The notes: generated by a model from the sequence alone, not told the origin. Shown: positions 54,443 through 63,706, numbered from the stretch's first letter. The stretch is 64,000 nt of DNA from an uncultured Lachnospiraceae bacterium (GCA_910577045.1 CAJTLB010000001.1:124001-188000); one strand, 5' to 3'. Numbers and translations are program-made.

Positions 54443-55195
54443 ATGCTTAGAATACACTCATTTCTTCAGGATGTTTACAGCTACATGAAATCAATTTCCA
54501 AACGGCTGTATCGTACCTGTGCAATATTGACAACAGGTGCGGCAGTTGTAGCTGTTATTACATTTTCCTCACATGGTTTTGGGGGAAGTGGAAAAAACCG
54601 GGTTGATTCGCCTATAGTAGAAACAAAGGTGGAAACAAGGGATTCTGAAGAGATCGAAGCGGATACGGAAGCAAAAGTACAGACAGAACCGATTGAGGAA
54701 GATAGTAGTCAGCTTGCAAAAGCGAGGGAGGCCCTTGTTACCCAGTCTTCTGTAGCAGAGTATATTATGATGGCAGGAGGAATAGAAGAGGAAACAGAGG
54801 AAGAGAAAGGCTATCCCGTTACAGAATACGAGTATGATATTTTGCTTCATATAGTAGCTGCAGAGGCAGGAGGCTGCGATAGTGTTGGCCAGATATTAGT
54901 AGCCAATGTAATATTAAACCGTGTTAGCCATGAGAGATTTCCAAATGATATTGAAGGCGTGGTTTTCCAGAAAAACCAGTTTAGCCCTGTTGTGGCAGGG
55001 ACTTTGTGGAGTACAGAGGTAACAGATTCTGTTAGGCAATCTGTCGATCGGGCACTTGCTGGTGAAGATTATTCTCAAGGAGCTTTGTTTTTTTCTGCAA
55101 GGGCAAGATTAGGTGATGAAAGCATGGCATGGTTTGACCAAAACTTAAAGTGGTTGTTTGAACATGATGGCCATGAGTTTTATACATTTCCATAA
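54443..55195 (+). CDS. SleB-like cell wall hydrolase (Hydrolase_2)
   Basis: Probable muralytic enzyme acting outside the cell. An N-terminal membrane segment or signal (about 22-42, CAILTTGAAVVAVITF) is followed by an acidic linker and the SleB/CwlJ-type domain: HIVAAEAGGCDSVGQILVAN near 135 (catalytic Glu in AAEA), VILNRVSHERFP and QFSPV. The ATG at 54443 follows AAGAGGAG; the longer frame from 54380 starts at the transcript start. 250 aa. Vegetative or spore role not determined. Confidence 0.87.
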   Translation: MLRIHSFLQDVYSYMKSISKRLYRTCAILTTGAAVVAVITFSSHGFGGSGKNRVDSPIVETKVETRDSEEIEADTEAKVQTEPIEEDSSQLAKAREALVTQSSVAEYIMMAGGIEEETEEEKGYPVTEYEYDILLHIVAAEAGGCDSVGQILVANVILNRVSHERFPNDIEGVVFQKNQFSPVVAGTLWSTEVTDSVRQSVDRALAGEDYSQGALFFSARARLGDESMAWFDQNLKWLFEHDGHEFYTFP

Positions 55196-55286
55196 GAAAT
55201 TTTCTTATGGAAATGGCATATAAAGAAGTTTTTCTATGGAAATAGTCTATAAGAAGTTTTTATAAAAAATAGCGGGTTTCTATTTT
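55186..55286 (+). repeat. Palindrome, tandem repeat and hairpin after the hydrolase gene
   Basis: ATTTCCATAAGAAA (55186-55199) and its complement (55201-55214) form a 14-bp perfect palindrome across the stop codon. Two imperfect direct units (55201-55230 and 55231-55258) follow, then an AT-rich stem AAAATAG/CTATTTT (55266-55286) that may terminate transcription. Confidence 0.65.
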
Positions 55287-55295
55287 ATCTTTACC

Positions 55296-55324
55296 TTGAA
55301 AAATAGCAGGGGGGATGATATACT
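55296..55324 (+). promoter_or_regulatory. Promoter for thrC
   Basis: TTGAAA (55296-55301), 17-bp spacer, TATACT (55319-55324). Confidence 0.7.
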
Positions 55325-55396
55325 GTTATCATCTTTATTTTGCTTTTCCATAGGGCAAAAAGCAGATGGAAAATAAAAGAGAAAAGGATGAAGAGG

Positions 55397-56893
55397 ATGG
55401 AAGAATTGCTATATAAAAGTACTAGAAGTGAAAGTAAGCCAGTTACAGCTTCGAAAGCTATTTTAAAAGGGCTTGCAGAAGACGGGGGATTGTATGTCCC
55501 TGAAAAATTTCCTAAATTAGAAATTTCTATGGAAGAAATTTCTAAAATGGACTATAAGGAAATCGCGTATCAAGTAATGAGCCTATTTTTTACTGATTTT
55601 ACAGAGGAAGAGTTAAGAGGCTGTATTGATAGGGCATATGATACAAAGTTTGATACAGAGGAGATAGCACCAATTGTAAAAGCAGGTGGTGCATATTACC
55701 TAGAATTGTTCCACGGGGCAACCATAGCATTTAAGGATATGGCATTATCTATATTGCCACATTTATTAACAGTATCTGCAAAGAAAAATAAGGTAAAGAA
55801 TGATATTGTAATTCTTACCGCTACATCAGGAGATACAGGAAAAGCGGCATTGGCTGGTTTTGCAGATGTGGAAGGGACAAAGATTATTGTATTTTATCCA
55901 GAGAATGGCGTAAGTCCAATCCAGAAAAAACAAATGGTGACGCAGAAGGGAAAGAATACGTATGTGGTTGCTATTCAAGGGAATTTCGATGATGCCCAGA
56001 CAGGGGTAAAAGAAATTTTTAATGACAAAGAGTTTGCAAAAGAGTTAGAAAAAGATCAGGTACAGTTTTCTTCTGCAAATTCCATTAATATTGGGCGGTT
56101 AGTCCCACAAGTAGTATATTATGTATATGCTTATGCAAAGCTTTTAGCAGAAGGCGAGCTTTCCAATAAAGAAACATTAAATGTAGTAGTGCCTACAGGG
56201 AATTTTGGGAATATATTGGCTGCTTTTTATGCAAAAAATATGGGAGTGCCAATAGGGAAATTAATTTGTGCTTCAAATGAAAATAAAGTTTTATATGATT
56301 TCTTCCAGACAGGGATTTATAATAGAAATAGGGAGTTTGTTTTAACAAATTCCCCATCTATGGATATATTAGTTTCTAGTAATTTAGAACGCCTAATTTA
56401 TTGGCTTGCAGGAAATAGTGCAAATAAAAATGTAGATTGTATGTCAGGGCTCTCTGCAAAAGGAGTATACCATATTTCTGAGGAAATGAGGGAAAAATTG
56501 TCTAATTTTTATGGTAATTTTGCAAGTGAAGAAGAGACAGGAGATGCCATTAAAACTTTATTTGAGGATACAGGATATATTATTGATACCCATACAGCAG
56601 TAGCCGCTTCTGTATATCAAAAATATAAAAAGGATACACAAGATACAACAAAGACATTGATTGTATCAACGGCAAGCCCTTATAAATTTACTAGAAGTGT
56701 AATGGAAGTAATTGATAAAGAGAAATACCAGGGAATGGGAGATTTTGAATTAGCGGATGAATTAAGCCGGATTTCTGCAGTCCCTATCCCAAGGGCAATT
56801 GAAGAAATTAGAAATGCCAAAGTATTACATGACCGAGTATGCCAGAAAGATAATATGAAAGAGGCCATACGGGATATTTTAACAAACAAATAA
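55397..56893 (+). CDS. thrC: Threonine synthase
   Basis: PLP enzyme turning O-phosphohomoserine into threonine. LAEDGGLYVPEKFP near 27, the PLP Lys in HGATIAFKDMAL near 110, ATSGDTGKAALAGF and VPTGNFGNILAAFYA. The 498 aa length fits the long form. The ATG at 55397 is chosen over 55388 because AAAAGG is then 9 bases away. Stands alone between its promoter and a terminator. Confidence 0.96.
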   Translation: MEELLYKSTRSESKPVTASKAILKGLAEDGGLYVPEKFPKLEISMEEISKMDYKEIAYQVMSLFFTDFTEEELRGCIDRAYDTKFDTEEIAPIVKAGGAYYLELFHGATIAFKDMALSILPHLLTVSAKKNKVKNDIVILTATSGDTGKAALAGFADVEGTKIIVFYPENGVSPIQKKQMVTQKGKNTYVVAIQGNFDDAQTGVKEIFNDKEFAKELEKDQVQFSSANSINIGRLVPQVVYYVYAYAKLLAEGELSNKETLNVVVPTGNFGNILAAFYAKNMGVPIGKLICASNENKVLYDFFQTGIYNRNREFVLTNSPSMDILVSSNLERLIYWLAGNSANKNVDCMSGLSAKGVYHISEEMREKLSNFYGNFASEEETGDAIKTLFEDTGYIIDTHTAVAASVYQKYKKDTQDTTKTLIVSTASPYKFTRSVMEVIDKEKYQGMGDFELADELSRISAVPIPRAIEEIRNAKVLHDRVCQKDNMKEAIRDILTNK

Positions 56894-56902
56894 ATAAGGA
56901 AT

Positions 56903-56945
56903 AAAGGCTTATGCAAATGGATTATTTCAAGCATAAGCCTTTTTA
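56903..56945. terminator. Terminator between thrC and the convergent CheX-like gene
   Basis: 12-bp perfect stem AAAGGCTTATGC / GCATAAGCCTTT with a 16-base loop and a T run on the plus strand. It may serve both directions, since the minus-strand gene ends at 56946. Confidence 0.88.
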
Positions 56946-57830
56946 TTAGTCTAAACTGAAACAAAAGTAAATTGTACCAAAAGTAAATTCTACTGGAAGA
57001 ATATATTGATAAGACATATTATCTATATCAGCAGGCTGTACTTCTGTTGGTTCTAGTGCAATTTCAACATCATGGTTAGTAGAAAGATTTACGCTATACA
57101 AGCCATTATGGAGGTTTAAGAAATCCTGTAGCGCAGCATAAACATATTCATCTTCATTCCCAAGAGACTCACAGGCATAACGGTTTGCAAATAATTCTAA
57201 AAAATCTTTATAACCAATGATTGCCGTACTTCCAGGAAGGACACCAGATACTTTCTGGATAACCTCTTTCATATTAGGAAGGGCAGGTAATTTGGTAAGC
57301 CTGCCAGATAGACGGAAATCATCTCCCACAAAGCGAATTAAATTACGGATCAACAAAGTTGAATATTCTTCAATAGGGTTGAAATCATCACTGTCTGGAA
57401 ATTGGTAATAGTGTTTAATCATTTCTTGGATTTTTTCACTGTCAAAATTTAAGCAATTAGAAAAAGAAAGTTGATAGTCAAATTCGTAGTCGGCAATAAT
57501 TTTTGACATTTCTTCTTGTGTACAAAAACCAAGTTCAATTATAGCACGCCCCAGCAATAGATATCCAAAATGTTGTGCTTCTTCTAATTCAGAGGCTTGG
57601 CTTATGGTAAGATAACCCATATGAAGGGCTAAACGGACAAATTCATCATCCCGGACACATTGCATATTATGTACATCTTCGATTTCATCCTTGGACATAT
57701 AACCAGAGGAGAGTGCAAGGGCATCTAAAGATTGGCTCGTATTATGTTTGCGATCTAATGCCTGTAAAAGCTGGTCTGAGGTAATAATATTTTTTTCCAG
57801 CAGATAATTTCCAAAAAATTGTGTAAGCAT
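56946..57830 (-). CDS. CheX-like chemotaxis protein with N-terminal GspE-N-like repeats
   Basis: 294 aa. The N-terminal half contains two or three copies of a helical unit (FGNYLLEKNIITSDQLLQAL; YLLLGRAIIELGFCTQEEM) similar to type II/IV secretion ATPase N domains. The C-terminal half (about 150-294) is CheX-like; its phosphatase-motif region reads QDFLNLHNGLYSVNLS near 238, with Asp at the place of the usual Glu. AGGGGGAA precedes the ATG. It follows a CheY gene in the same transcript, so a CheY-P partner or phosphatase role is likely but not shown. Confidence 0.72.
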   Translation of the reverse strand: MLTQFFGNYLLEKNIITSDQLLQALDRKHNTSQSLDALALSSGYMSKDEIEDVHNMQCVRDDEFVRLALHMGYLTISQASELEEAQHFGYLLLGRAIIELGFCTQEEMSKIIADYEFDYQLSFSNCLNFDSEKIQEMIKHYYQFPDSDDFNPIEEYSTLLIRNLIRFVGDDFRLSGRLTKLPALPNMKEVIQKVSGVLPGSTAIIGYKDFLELFANRYACESLGNEDEYVYAALQDFLNLHNGLYSVNLSTNHDVEIALEPTEVQPADIDNMSYQYILPVEFTFGTIYFCFSLD

Positions 57831-57859
57831 TGTAAAGTAATTCCCCCTTTTCTGCTGGT

Positions 57860-58228
57860 TTAGTTAAAATGCCCGAGTATAGCAGAGACTTGAGAAGAAG
57901 TAAAAGGCTTTGGAATAAAATCTTTGGCGCCTGCCTTTAAAGAATCTTCTACATATTTCTTGGTACCAACAGAAGAAAGCATAATAATAATGGCTTCTGG
58001 GTTGGTAGCGATAATTTCTTTTACTGTATCAGTCCCAAATTGTTTTGGCATAACAATGTCCATAAAGACTAAATCAGGATTTTCCTTATGATATTGTTCT
58101 ACCGCCTCTGCTCCATCTTGTGCTTCGATTATGTTTTCATAGCCAAGAGAAATTAGACAGTCTTTTAATCTTTTCCTGGCAAGGAGAGAATCATCTGCAA
58201 TTAATATTTTTGAGTTCTTGGAATCCAT
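57860..58228 (-). CDS. CheY-like response regulator
   Basis: 122 aa single receiver domain: ADDS at 11-14, phospho-acceptor Asp in VFMDIVMP, Ser in MLSSVG, Lys in IPKPFT. AAGGAG lies before the ATG. Pairs with the CheX-like gene 29 bp downstream; distinct from the flagellar-operon CheY (29536). Confidence 0.93.
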   Translation of the reverse strand: MDSKNSKILIADDSLLARKRLKDCLISLGYENIIEAQDGAEAVEQYHKENPDLVFMDIVMPKQFGTDTVKEIIATNPEAIIIMLSSVGTKKYVEDSLKAGAKDFIPKPFTSSQVSAILGHFN

Positions 58229-58277
58229 AAAAAGCTCCTTTCATTTCTTATTTTTAAGGGTTTTAAGGATAAAACAC

Positions 58278-58306
58278 TTGTTTAAATTCCATAAATACGA
58301 TACTAT
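58278..58306 (+). promoter_or_regulatory. Possible promoter for the two-component pair
   Basis: TTGTTT (58278-58283), 17-bp spacer, TACTAT (58301-58306). Confidence 0.45.
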
Positions 58307-58325
58307 ATCATAAAATACTATTTAT

Positions 58326-58354
58326 ATTCTAACTGATTTACTCATAAAATACAA
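58326..58354 (-). promoter_or_regulatory. Possible promoter for cheY-cheX-like genes
   Basis: On the minus strand TTGTAT (58354-58349), 17-bp spacer, TAGAAT (58331-58326). Overlaps the divergent promoter region. Confidence 0.5.
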
Positions 58355-58413
58355 GAATTTTTTTCATTTCTTTGCGATCTGGCAAAAAAATTCAGTGGTG
58401 GAGGGAAACATGG

Positions 58414-59079
58414 ATGGCACATATTTTGGTTGTGGATGATGAGGAACGGATTCGGGAGGTTATTAAAAAGTATGCACAATGGGAAGGATATGAAGTTACA
58501 GAGTCAGTAAGTGGGGAAGAAGCAGTAGAATTATGTAAAGAAAAGGAATATGATTTGATTGTTATGGATGTTATGATGCCAGGGATGGATGGTTTTTTAG
58601 CATGTAAAGAAATTAAGGAATATAGGGATATTCCAGTTCTTATGCTTTCTGCTAGGGGAGAGGAGTATGATAGGATACATGGCTTTGAGGTAGGCGTAGA
58701 TGATTATGTGGTAAAACCATTTTCTCCCCGTGAGTTAATGTTACGTATAAAAGTAATATTAGGAAGAAAGCAGAATGGAAAAATAAAAGAAATATTTCAA
58801 AAACAGGGATTTATCCTTAATTTTTCTAGTAGGGAAGTTTTTATAGATGGAAGAAAAGTAAATATGACGAATAAGGAATATGAATTGTTGTGCTGCTTGG
58901 TAAAAAATAAGGGGATTGCCCTAACAAGGGAAAAGCTGCTTTCTGAGGTGTGGGGATATAATTATTGTGGAGATGATAGGACATTGGATACCCATATAAA
59001 AATGCTAAGAAACAGCCTTGGGGAATATAGGGAACTTTTAGTTACGTTAAGGGGCGTGGGGTATCGTTTTGAAGCCTAA
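58414..59079 (+). CDS. OmpR-family response regulator
   Basis: Receiver domain with DDEE, phospho-acceptor Asp in IVMDVMMPGMDG near 52 and VVKPFSP, then a winged-helix DNA-binding domain (NMTNKEYELLCCLVKN; DDRTLDTHIKMLRN; GVGYRFEA). The ATG at 58414 follows GGAGGGAA; protein opens MAHILVVDDEERI. 221 aa. The kinase gene overlaps its end. Target genes unknown. Confidence 0.94.
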   Translation: MAHILVVDDEERIREVIKKYAQWEGYEVTESVSGEEAVELCKEKEYDLIVMDVMMPGMDGFLACKEIKEYRDIPVLMLSARGEEYDRIHGFEVGVDDYVVKPFSPRELMLRIKVILGRKQNGKIKEIFQKQGFILNFSSREVFIDGRKVNMTNKEYELLCCLVKNKGIALTREKLLSEVWGYNYCGDDRTLDTHIKMLRNSLGEYRELLVTLRGVGYRFEA

Positions 59080-60469
59080 GAAGATTAGTATAAAATGGAA
59101 AGTTTTTTCTTGTTTTCTTTTATTTCTTGTCCTATTATTAGTACTTTTATGGCTAATGCAAACCGTATATTTGGACCAGTTTTATAAACAGATAAAAAAA
59201 TATGAGTTAAAACAGGCTATCCACGCTTTGCTGAAGGTGCAAGAGGAAGAAATGGCGCAAATAATAGCAGAGCAGTATGATGTATCTATTTTAATTTTTG
59301 ATGGCAAAGGGAAATTGTTATTTAGTTCAAATTATAATCCTGCGAGGTTTTTGTATGAGGCGGAGTTTTCTTATTGGTGTAAAAAAGCGGAAGAAAATAA
59401 TGGGGAGTATGTAGAAGTTAGGGATTGGATGCCAGAAGATTATATGCCAAAACAGAAGATACATAGGAAAAAGCCAGAGGAAACCATGACTTGGGTAAGG
59501 GTGGTTTCAGGGGAGGATGGGCAAAGTATAGTTTATATTTTGGAATCTATTATTACCCCTGTAAATGCAACTGTCCATACATTAAGGATTCAACTTATTT
59601 ATAGTTCTATTATAATGCTGGCCCTTTCATTAGGTATGGCATGGATATTGTCAAAAGGGATTACTCGTTCGATAATTCGGTTAAATACTGCTGCAAAGGA
59701 GCTGGCAAAGGCAAATTATAATATTTCTTTTACAGCAGGGGACTATAAGGAAATAACAGAATTATCTGAGACTTTAAATTATGCAACAAAGGAGCTAAGG
59801 AAAACAGAACAGCTCCAAAGAGAGCTTCTTGCCAATGTTTCTCATGACCTTCGTACCCCTCTTACAATGATAACAGCATATGGGGAAATGATACGGGACC
59901 TGCCAGGTGAGGATACGCCAGAGAATGTACAGGTAATTATTGATGAGGCTATGCGTTTAACAGCATTGGTCAATGATATATTAGATATTTCAAAGCAGCA
60001 GGCAGGAGTAATAAACATTTCATTAGAAGAATATAACTTAACACAGAGTATCCAAGGCATAATAGATCGGTTTTTTAGAATGTTAGGGCCAAAAGGCTAC
60101 CAGATTCAGTTTTTGTATAAAGAGGAAGTATTTGTCTATGCAGACAAAGAGAAACTGGGGCAAGTAATTTATAATCTAGTTGGGAATGCTATTAATTATA
60201 CTGGAAAGGATAAAAAAGTAATTGTAAAACAAAGCCGTTTATTAGGCAGAGTAAGGGTAGAAGTAATTGATACTGGTGATGGGATACCAGAAGAAGAGCT
60301 GCCATATATTTGGGAAAGATATTATAAAGGAAACCAAAAAAGGGCTATTACAGGAACAGGTCTAGGCCTTTCCATTGTAAAAAATATTTTAAAACTTCAT
60401 AAGGCCAATTTTGGAGTCCAAAGTAAAAAAGGAGAAGGTAGTGTATTTTGGTTTGAAATAGAAAATTAA
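59069..60469 (+). CDS. Sensor histidine kinase
   Basis: Two membrane helices (about 12-33 and 176-196) enclose an extracytoplasmic sensor of about 140 residues; then HAMP, HisKA with NVSHDLRTPLTMI (His near 260), and HATPase with NLVGNAINYTG, DTGDGIPEE and GTGLGLSIVK. It starts with TTG at 59069, overlapping the regulator gene by 11 bp; no in-frame ATG lies before the first helix. 466 aa. Signal unknown. Confidence 0.92.
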   Translation: MKPKKISIKWKVFSCFLLFLVLLLVLLWLMQTVYLDQFYKQIKKYELKQAIHALLKVQEEEMAQIIAEQYDVSILIFDGKGKLLFSSNYNPARFLYEAEFSYWCKKAEENNGEYVEVRDWMPEDYMPKQKIHRKKPEETMTWVRVVSGEDGQSIVYILESIITPVNATVHTLRIQLIYSSIIMLALSLGMAWILSKGITRSIIRLNTAAKELAKANYNISFTAGDYKEITELSETLNYATKELRKTEQLQRELLANVSHDLRTPLTMITAYGEMIRDLPGEDTPENVQVIIDEAMRLTALVNDILDISKQQAGVINISLEEYNLTQSIQGIIDRFFRMLGPKGYQIQFLYKEEVFVYADKEKLGQVIYNLVGNAINYTGKDKKVIVKQSRLLGRVRVEVIDTGDGIPEEELPYIWERYYKGNQKRAITGTGLGLSIVKNILKLHKANFGVQSKKGEGSVFWFEIEN

Positions 60470-60506
60470 AAATTTATAACAAAATTGTGAAAGTTTTTTC
60501 TTTTGG

Positions 60507-60535
60507 TTGTAAATACTATAGAAATCAGGTACAAT
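60507..60535 (+). promoter_or_regulatory. Promoter for the lipoprotein-MBOAT-DHHW genes
   Basis: TTGTAA (60507-60512), 17-bp spacer, TACAAT (60530-60535), 34 bp before the lipoprotein ATG. Confidence 0.7.
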
Positions 60536-60568
60536 AGTACTAATTAAAAAAGAAATGAGGTAACGAAA

Positions 60569-61129
60569 ATGAAAAAACCAAGAAAATTAAAAATATTGTT
60601 TTGTGTGGTGGCAGCGGTTATGGCAATAACTGCTTGTGGGAAAAAGAATGAAGAACCGCCAACATCTACCGTGCAAGAACAAGCGAAGGAACCAGCTTTA
60701 TCTGATATCCATGAAGCAGTAAAGGCAGTTTATGGAGAGAACTATATCCCAAGTGAAAATTTAGATGCAACAGCTATCCAGTCTGTATATGGTATTTCTG
60801 AAGATATGTATGAGGAAGCGATTGCTGAAGTACCATTGATGAGTGTACATGTAGATACATTTTTAGCCTTTAAAGCAAAAGAAGGACAGGCTGATGCAAT
60901 AGAAGAGAAGCTGACAGAATATAGGGATTATTTAATTAATGATTCTATGCAGTATCCTATGAATGTTCCTAAAATAAACGCTTCCCAGATTGTAAGGGAA
61001 GGAAATTATGTATTTTTTATTCAGCTTGGCATGGTAGAAAATGATATGGCAGATGAAGATGAGCTATTAAAACAATTTCAAGAATCAAACCAATTGGCTG
61101 TAGATGCAGTAAAGAAACAGTTTGAATAA
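60569..61129 (+). CDS. DUF4358 lipoprotein
   Basis: 186 aa. Signal peptide with lipobox ITACG (Cys near 23), so anchored on the outer face of the membrane. The rest (DIHEAVKAVYGENYIPSENL; FLAFKAKEGQADAIEEKLTE) fits DUF4358. Such lipoproteins often stand beside MBOAT and DHHW genes, as here; the function is unknown. Confidence 0.85.
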   Translation: MKKPRKLKILFCVVAAVMAITACGKKNEEPPTSTVQEQAKEPALSDIHEAVKAVYGENYIPSENLDATAIQSVYGISEDMYEEAIAEVPLMSVHVDTFLAFKAKEGQADAIEEKLTEYRDYLINDSMQYPMNVPKINASQIVREGNYVFFIQLGMVENDMADEDELLKQFQESNQLAVDAVKKQFE

Positions 61130-61153
61130 GAAAAGGCTTAAAGAGAGGTTTAT

Positions 61154-62488
61154 ATGGTATTTAGCAGTCTGTTGTTTTTATTCCGCTTTCTGCCATTAAC
61201 ACTTGCCTTATATTTCCTGTTGCCAAGGAAGGCAAGAAATGCCGCACTATTTTTAACAAGCCTAATTTTTTATGCGTGGGGAGAGCCTGTTTATTTGGTT
61301 CTTATGATTTTTTCTACATTGGTGGATTATATCCATGGAAGGTTTGTATGGCATTTTAAAGAGAAAGGAGAAATGGGAAAGGCAAAGGTTTTTGTTGCGT
61401 TATCTATGGTGATTAACTTGGGCCTTTTGTCTGTTTTTAAATATACAGGCTGGTTCCCTTTACCAATAGGGATTTCCTTTTATACATTCCAAACAATGTC
61501 CTATACCATTGATGTATATAGGGGAGATGCTAAAGTACAGAAGAATATTATTTCTTTTGGCGCATATGTTTCTATGTTCCCACAATTAATTGCGGGCCCA
61601 ATTGTGCAATATAAGCAAGTTGCAAAAGAACTTGACAACAGAAAAGAAAATATTGCAGATTTTGCAGATGGGATTCGTCTTTTTTTAACAGGCCTTGGAA
61701 AGAAGGTATTGTATGCAAATTCGATAGGCCTTTTGTGGGAAAATATTAGCAGCCGCCCTTCGCAAGAACTTACTTTTATAATGGCATGGCTTGGGATATT
61801 TGCTTACGCTTTCCAGATATATTTTGACTTTTCAGGGTATTCTGATATGGCACAAGGGCTTGGGTTAATGTTTGGGTTCCGTTTTCCAGATAATTTCCAA
61901 TATCCTTACCGTTCGAAAAGTATAACAGAGTTTTGGAGAAGATGGCATATGTCATTGGGGAATTGGTTTAAAGAATATGTTTATATTCCACTTGGTGGCA
62001 ACCGGAATGGCCTTGCTATGCAGATTAGGAATATTTTTATTGTCTGGCTGCTTACTGGGATTTGGCATGGGGCAGGGATTAATTTTTTGCTTTGGGGGCT
62101 TTATTATGGGTGCCTTTTAATTTTAGAGAAATGCTGGCTGTTAAAACGCCTGTCAAAAGCACCTGCGGCAGTTGGGCATATCTATGCGATGGTAGCTGTT
62201 TTAATTGGTTGGGTATTGTTTGCATTTGATAAATGGGAAAAAGGCATTTCTTATTTAAAGACAATGCTTTTGTTGAATGGGACAACAATAATTAATAGAG
62301 AAACAGGATATTTGCTGTTACAAAATGCAGTATTACTTATATTATTAGCGCTTGCTTCTGTTGGAGTATTTGCAGGATTCCAAAGAAAGATAAAGAAGCA
62401 TTGGGGTTGGTATATTTTTTTGTTTTTATTATCAATAGCTTATTTGGTGGATTCTTCTTATAATCCATTTTTATATTTTAGGTTTTAA
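61154..62488 (+). CDS. MBOAT-family O-acyltransferase (AlgI/DltB-like)
   Basis: Polytopic membrane protein of 444 aa that moves an acyl group to a cell-surface polymer. PIGISFYTFQTMSYTIDVYRG, FWRRWHMSLGNWFKEY and the active-site LTGIWHGAGINFLLWG (His near 304) are diagnostic. AGAGAGG precedes the ATG. Works with the DHHW protein next to it; the acceptor is unknown. Confidence 0.93.
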   Translation: MVFSSLLFLFRFLPLTLALYFLLPRKARNAALFLTSLIFYAWGEPVYLVLMIFSTLVDYIHGRFVWHFKEKGEMGKAKVFVALSMVINLGLLSVFKYTGWFPLPIGISFYTFQTMSYTIDVYRGDAKVQKNIISFGAYVSMFPQLIAGPIVQYKQVAKELDNRKENIADFADGIRLFLTGLGKKVLYANSIGLLWENISSRPSQELTFIMAWLGIFAYAFQIYFDFSGYSDMAQGLGLMFGFRFPDNFQYPYRSKSITEFWRRWHMSLGNWFKEYVYIPLGGNRNGLAMQIRNIFIVWLLTGIWHGAGINFLLWGLYYGCLLILEKCWLLKRLSKAPAAVGHIYAMVAVLIGWVLFAFDKWEKGISYLKTMLLLNGTTIINRETGYLLLQNAVLLILLALASVGVFAGFQRKIKKHWGWYIFLFLLSIAYLVDSSYNPFLYFRF

Positions 62489-62515
62489 CCTTTTTATTAG
62501 ATAGGAAAGGGAGAA

Positions 62516-63667
62516 ATGGAGAAAGATATGAAAGAAGGAAAATCAGATAAAATCTTATGTATCTTGTTTTGCGGATGTATGTCTATTTTCTTTATAATAA
62601 GCCTTATAAAACCCCAGACAGGTTTTTCGGAGTTTGAAAATAGGTATTTAAGCCAGAAACCCAAATTTTCTGTAAAGGAAGTTTTTTCAGGAAAATATAT
62701 GGAACAATATGAAGCATATATTACAGATCAGTTTCCATTTAGAAACCACTGGATAACCTGTAAAACATTGGCAGAACGGGCACTATTAAAATCAGAAATA
62801 AATGGGATATATTTTGCAAAGGATCAATATTATATGGAAAGGCAAAAAAAATCCCAGTTATTTGCAGAACAGTCAGAAAGAAACCAAGAAACGCTTGTTT
62901 CTTTTATAAAACAACAGCAAGAAGAATTAGGGGCAGGGCATGTTTCTGTTATGTTAGTGCCAACAGCAGCTTGCGTATTAAAAGATAAGTTGCCGCTTCT
63001 GGCACCAGAAGATGGGCAAGAAGAATTACTTTCTAAAATAGAAGCAATGCTTCCAAAAGATACATGGATAGACGTCTATAAAGAATTGCTGCTCCATAAG
63101 GAGGAAGAAATTTTTTACCGGACAGATCATCATTGGACTACATTAGGTGCATTTTATGCTTATAAAGTATGGAAAGAAAAACAGGGGCAAAAAATGCCAC
63201 TAAGGGAAAATTATAAAGAAGTATGCCTTTCTGATTCTTTTACAGGAACTTTATATGCAAAGGTAAATGTCCCTATGAAACCGGATCAGATTATAGCGTT
63301 TATAAAGACGGGGGAGGTTAAGGTAAGGCTGGATATGTCGGAAGAGTGGAAGGATTCTTTATATTTTGAAGAAAGGCTTTCCACAAGGGATCAGTATGCA
63401 GTATTTTGTGATGGGAACCATGCAGTAACAGAAATAGAAACTTCTGCTAATAATGGTAAAAATTTGTTGATTATCAAGGATTCTTATGCGCATTGCCTAG
63501 CCCCATTTTTTACGGCAGATTTTGAAAAAATTACAATGTTGGATTTACGTTATTATAATGGCAGCATAAAATCTTATATAGAAGAGTACCAAATTACAGA
63601 TATATTGGTGGTTTATAATCTTGCAGGATTTACTATTGACAGGTATATAAATAAATTGATAAAATAG
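62516..63667 (+). CDS. DHHW family protein (AlgJ/AlgX-like)
   Basis: 383 aa, N-terminal membrane anchor (about 14-33), extracytoplasmic SGNH-like domain with ENRYLSQKP, the YRTDHHWTTLGAF motif near 201 and LIIKDSYAHCLAPF. Such proteins complete acyl transfer started by MBOAT partners. AAAGGGAGA precedes the ATG at 62516; ATG 62528 is also possible. Confidence 0.88.
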   Translation: MEKDMKEGKSDKILCILFCGCMSIFFIISLIKPQTGFSEFENRYLSQKPKFSVKEVFSGKYMEQYEAYITDQFPFRNHWITCKTLAERALLKSEINGIYFAKDQYYMERQKKSQLFAEQSERNQETLVSFIKQQQEELGAGHVSVMLVPTAACVLKDKLPLLAPEDGQEELLSKIEAMLPKDTWIDVYKELLLHKEEEIFYRTDHHWTTLGAFYAYKVWKEKQGQKMPLRENYKEVCLSDSFTGTLYAKVNVPMKPDQIIAFIKTGEVKVRLDMSEEWKDSLYFEERLSTRDQYAVFCDGNHAVTEIETSANNGKNLLIIKDSYAHCLAPFFTADFEKITMLDLRYYNGSIKSYIEEYQITDILVVYNLAGFTIDRYINKLIK

Positions 63668-63676
63668 AAAAGAAAT

Positions 63677-63706
63677 CTTGACTTTTGATTGATGTTTACG
63701 ATATAG
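63677..63706 (+). promoter_or_regulatory. Promoter for the second FapA-like gene
   Basis: TTGACT (63677-63682), 18-bp spacer, TATAGT (63701-63706). Confidence 0.7.
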
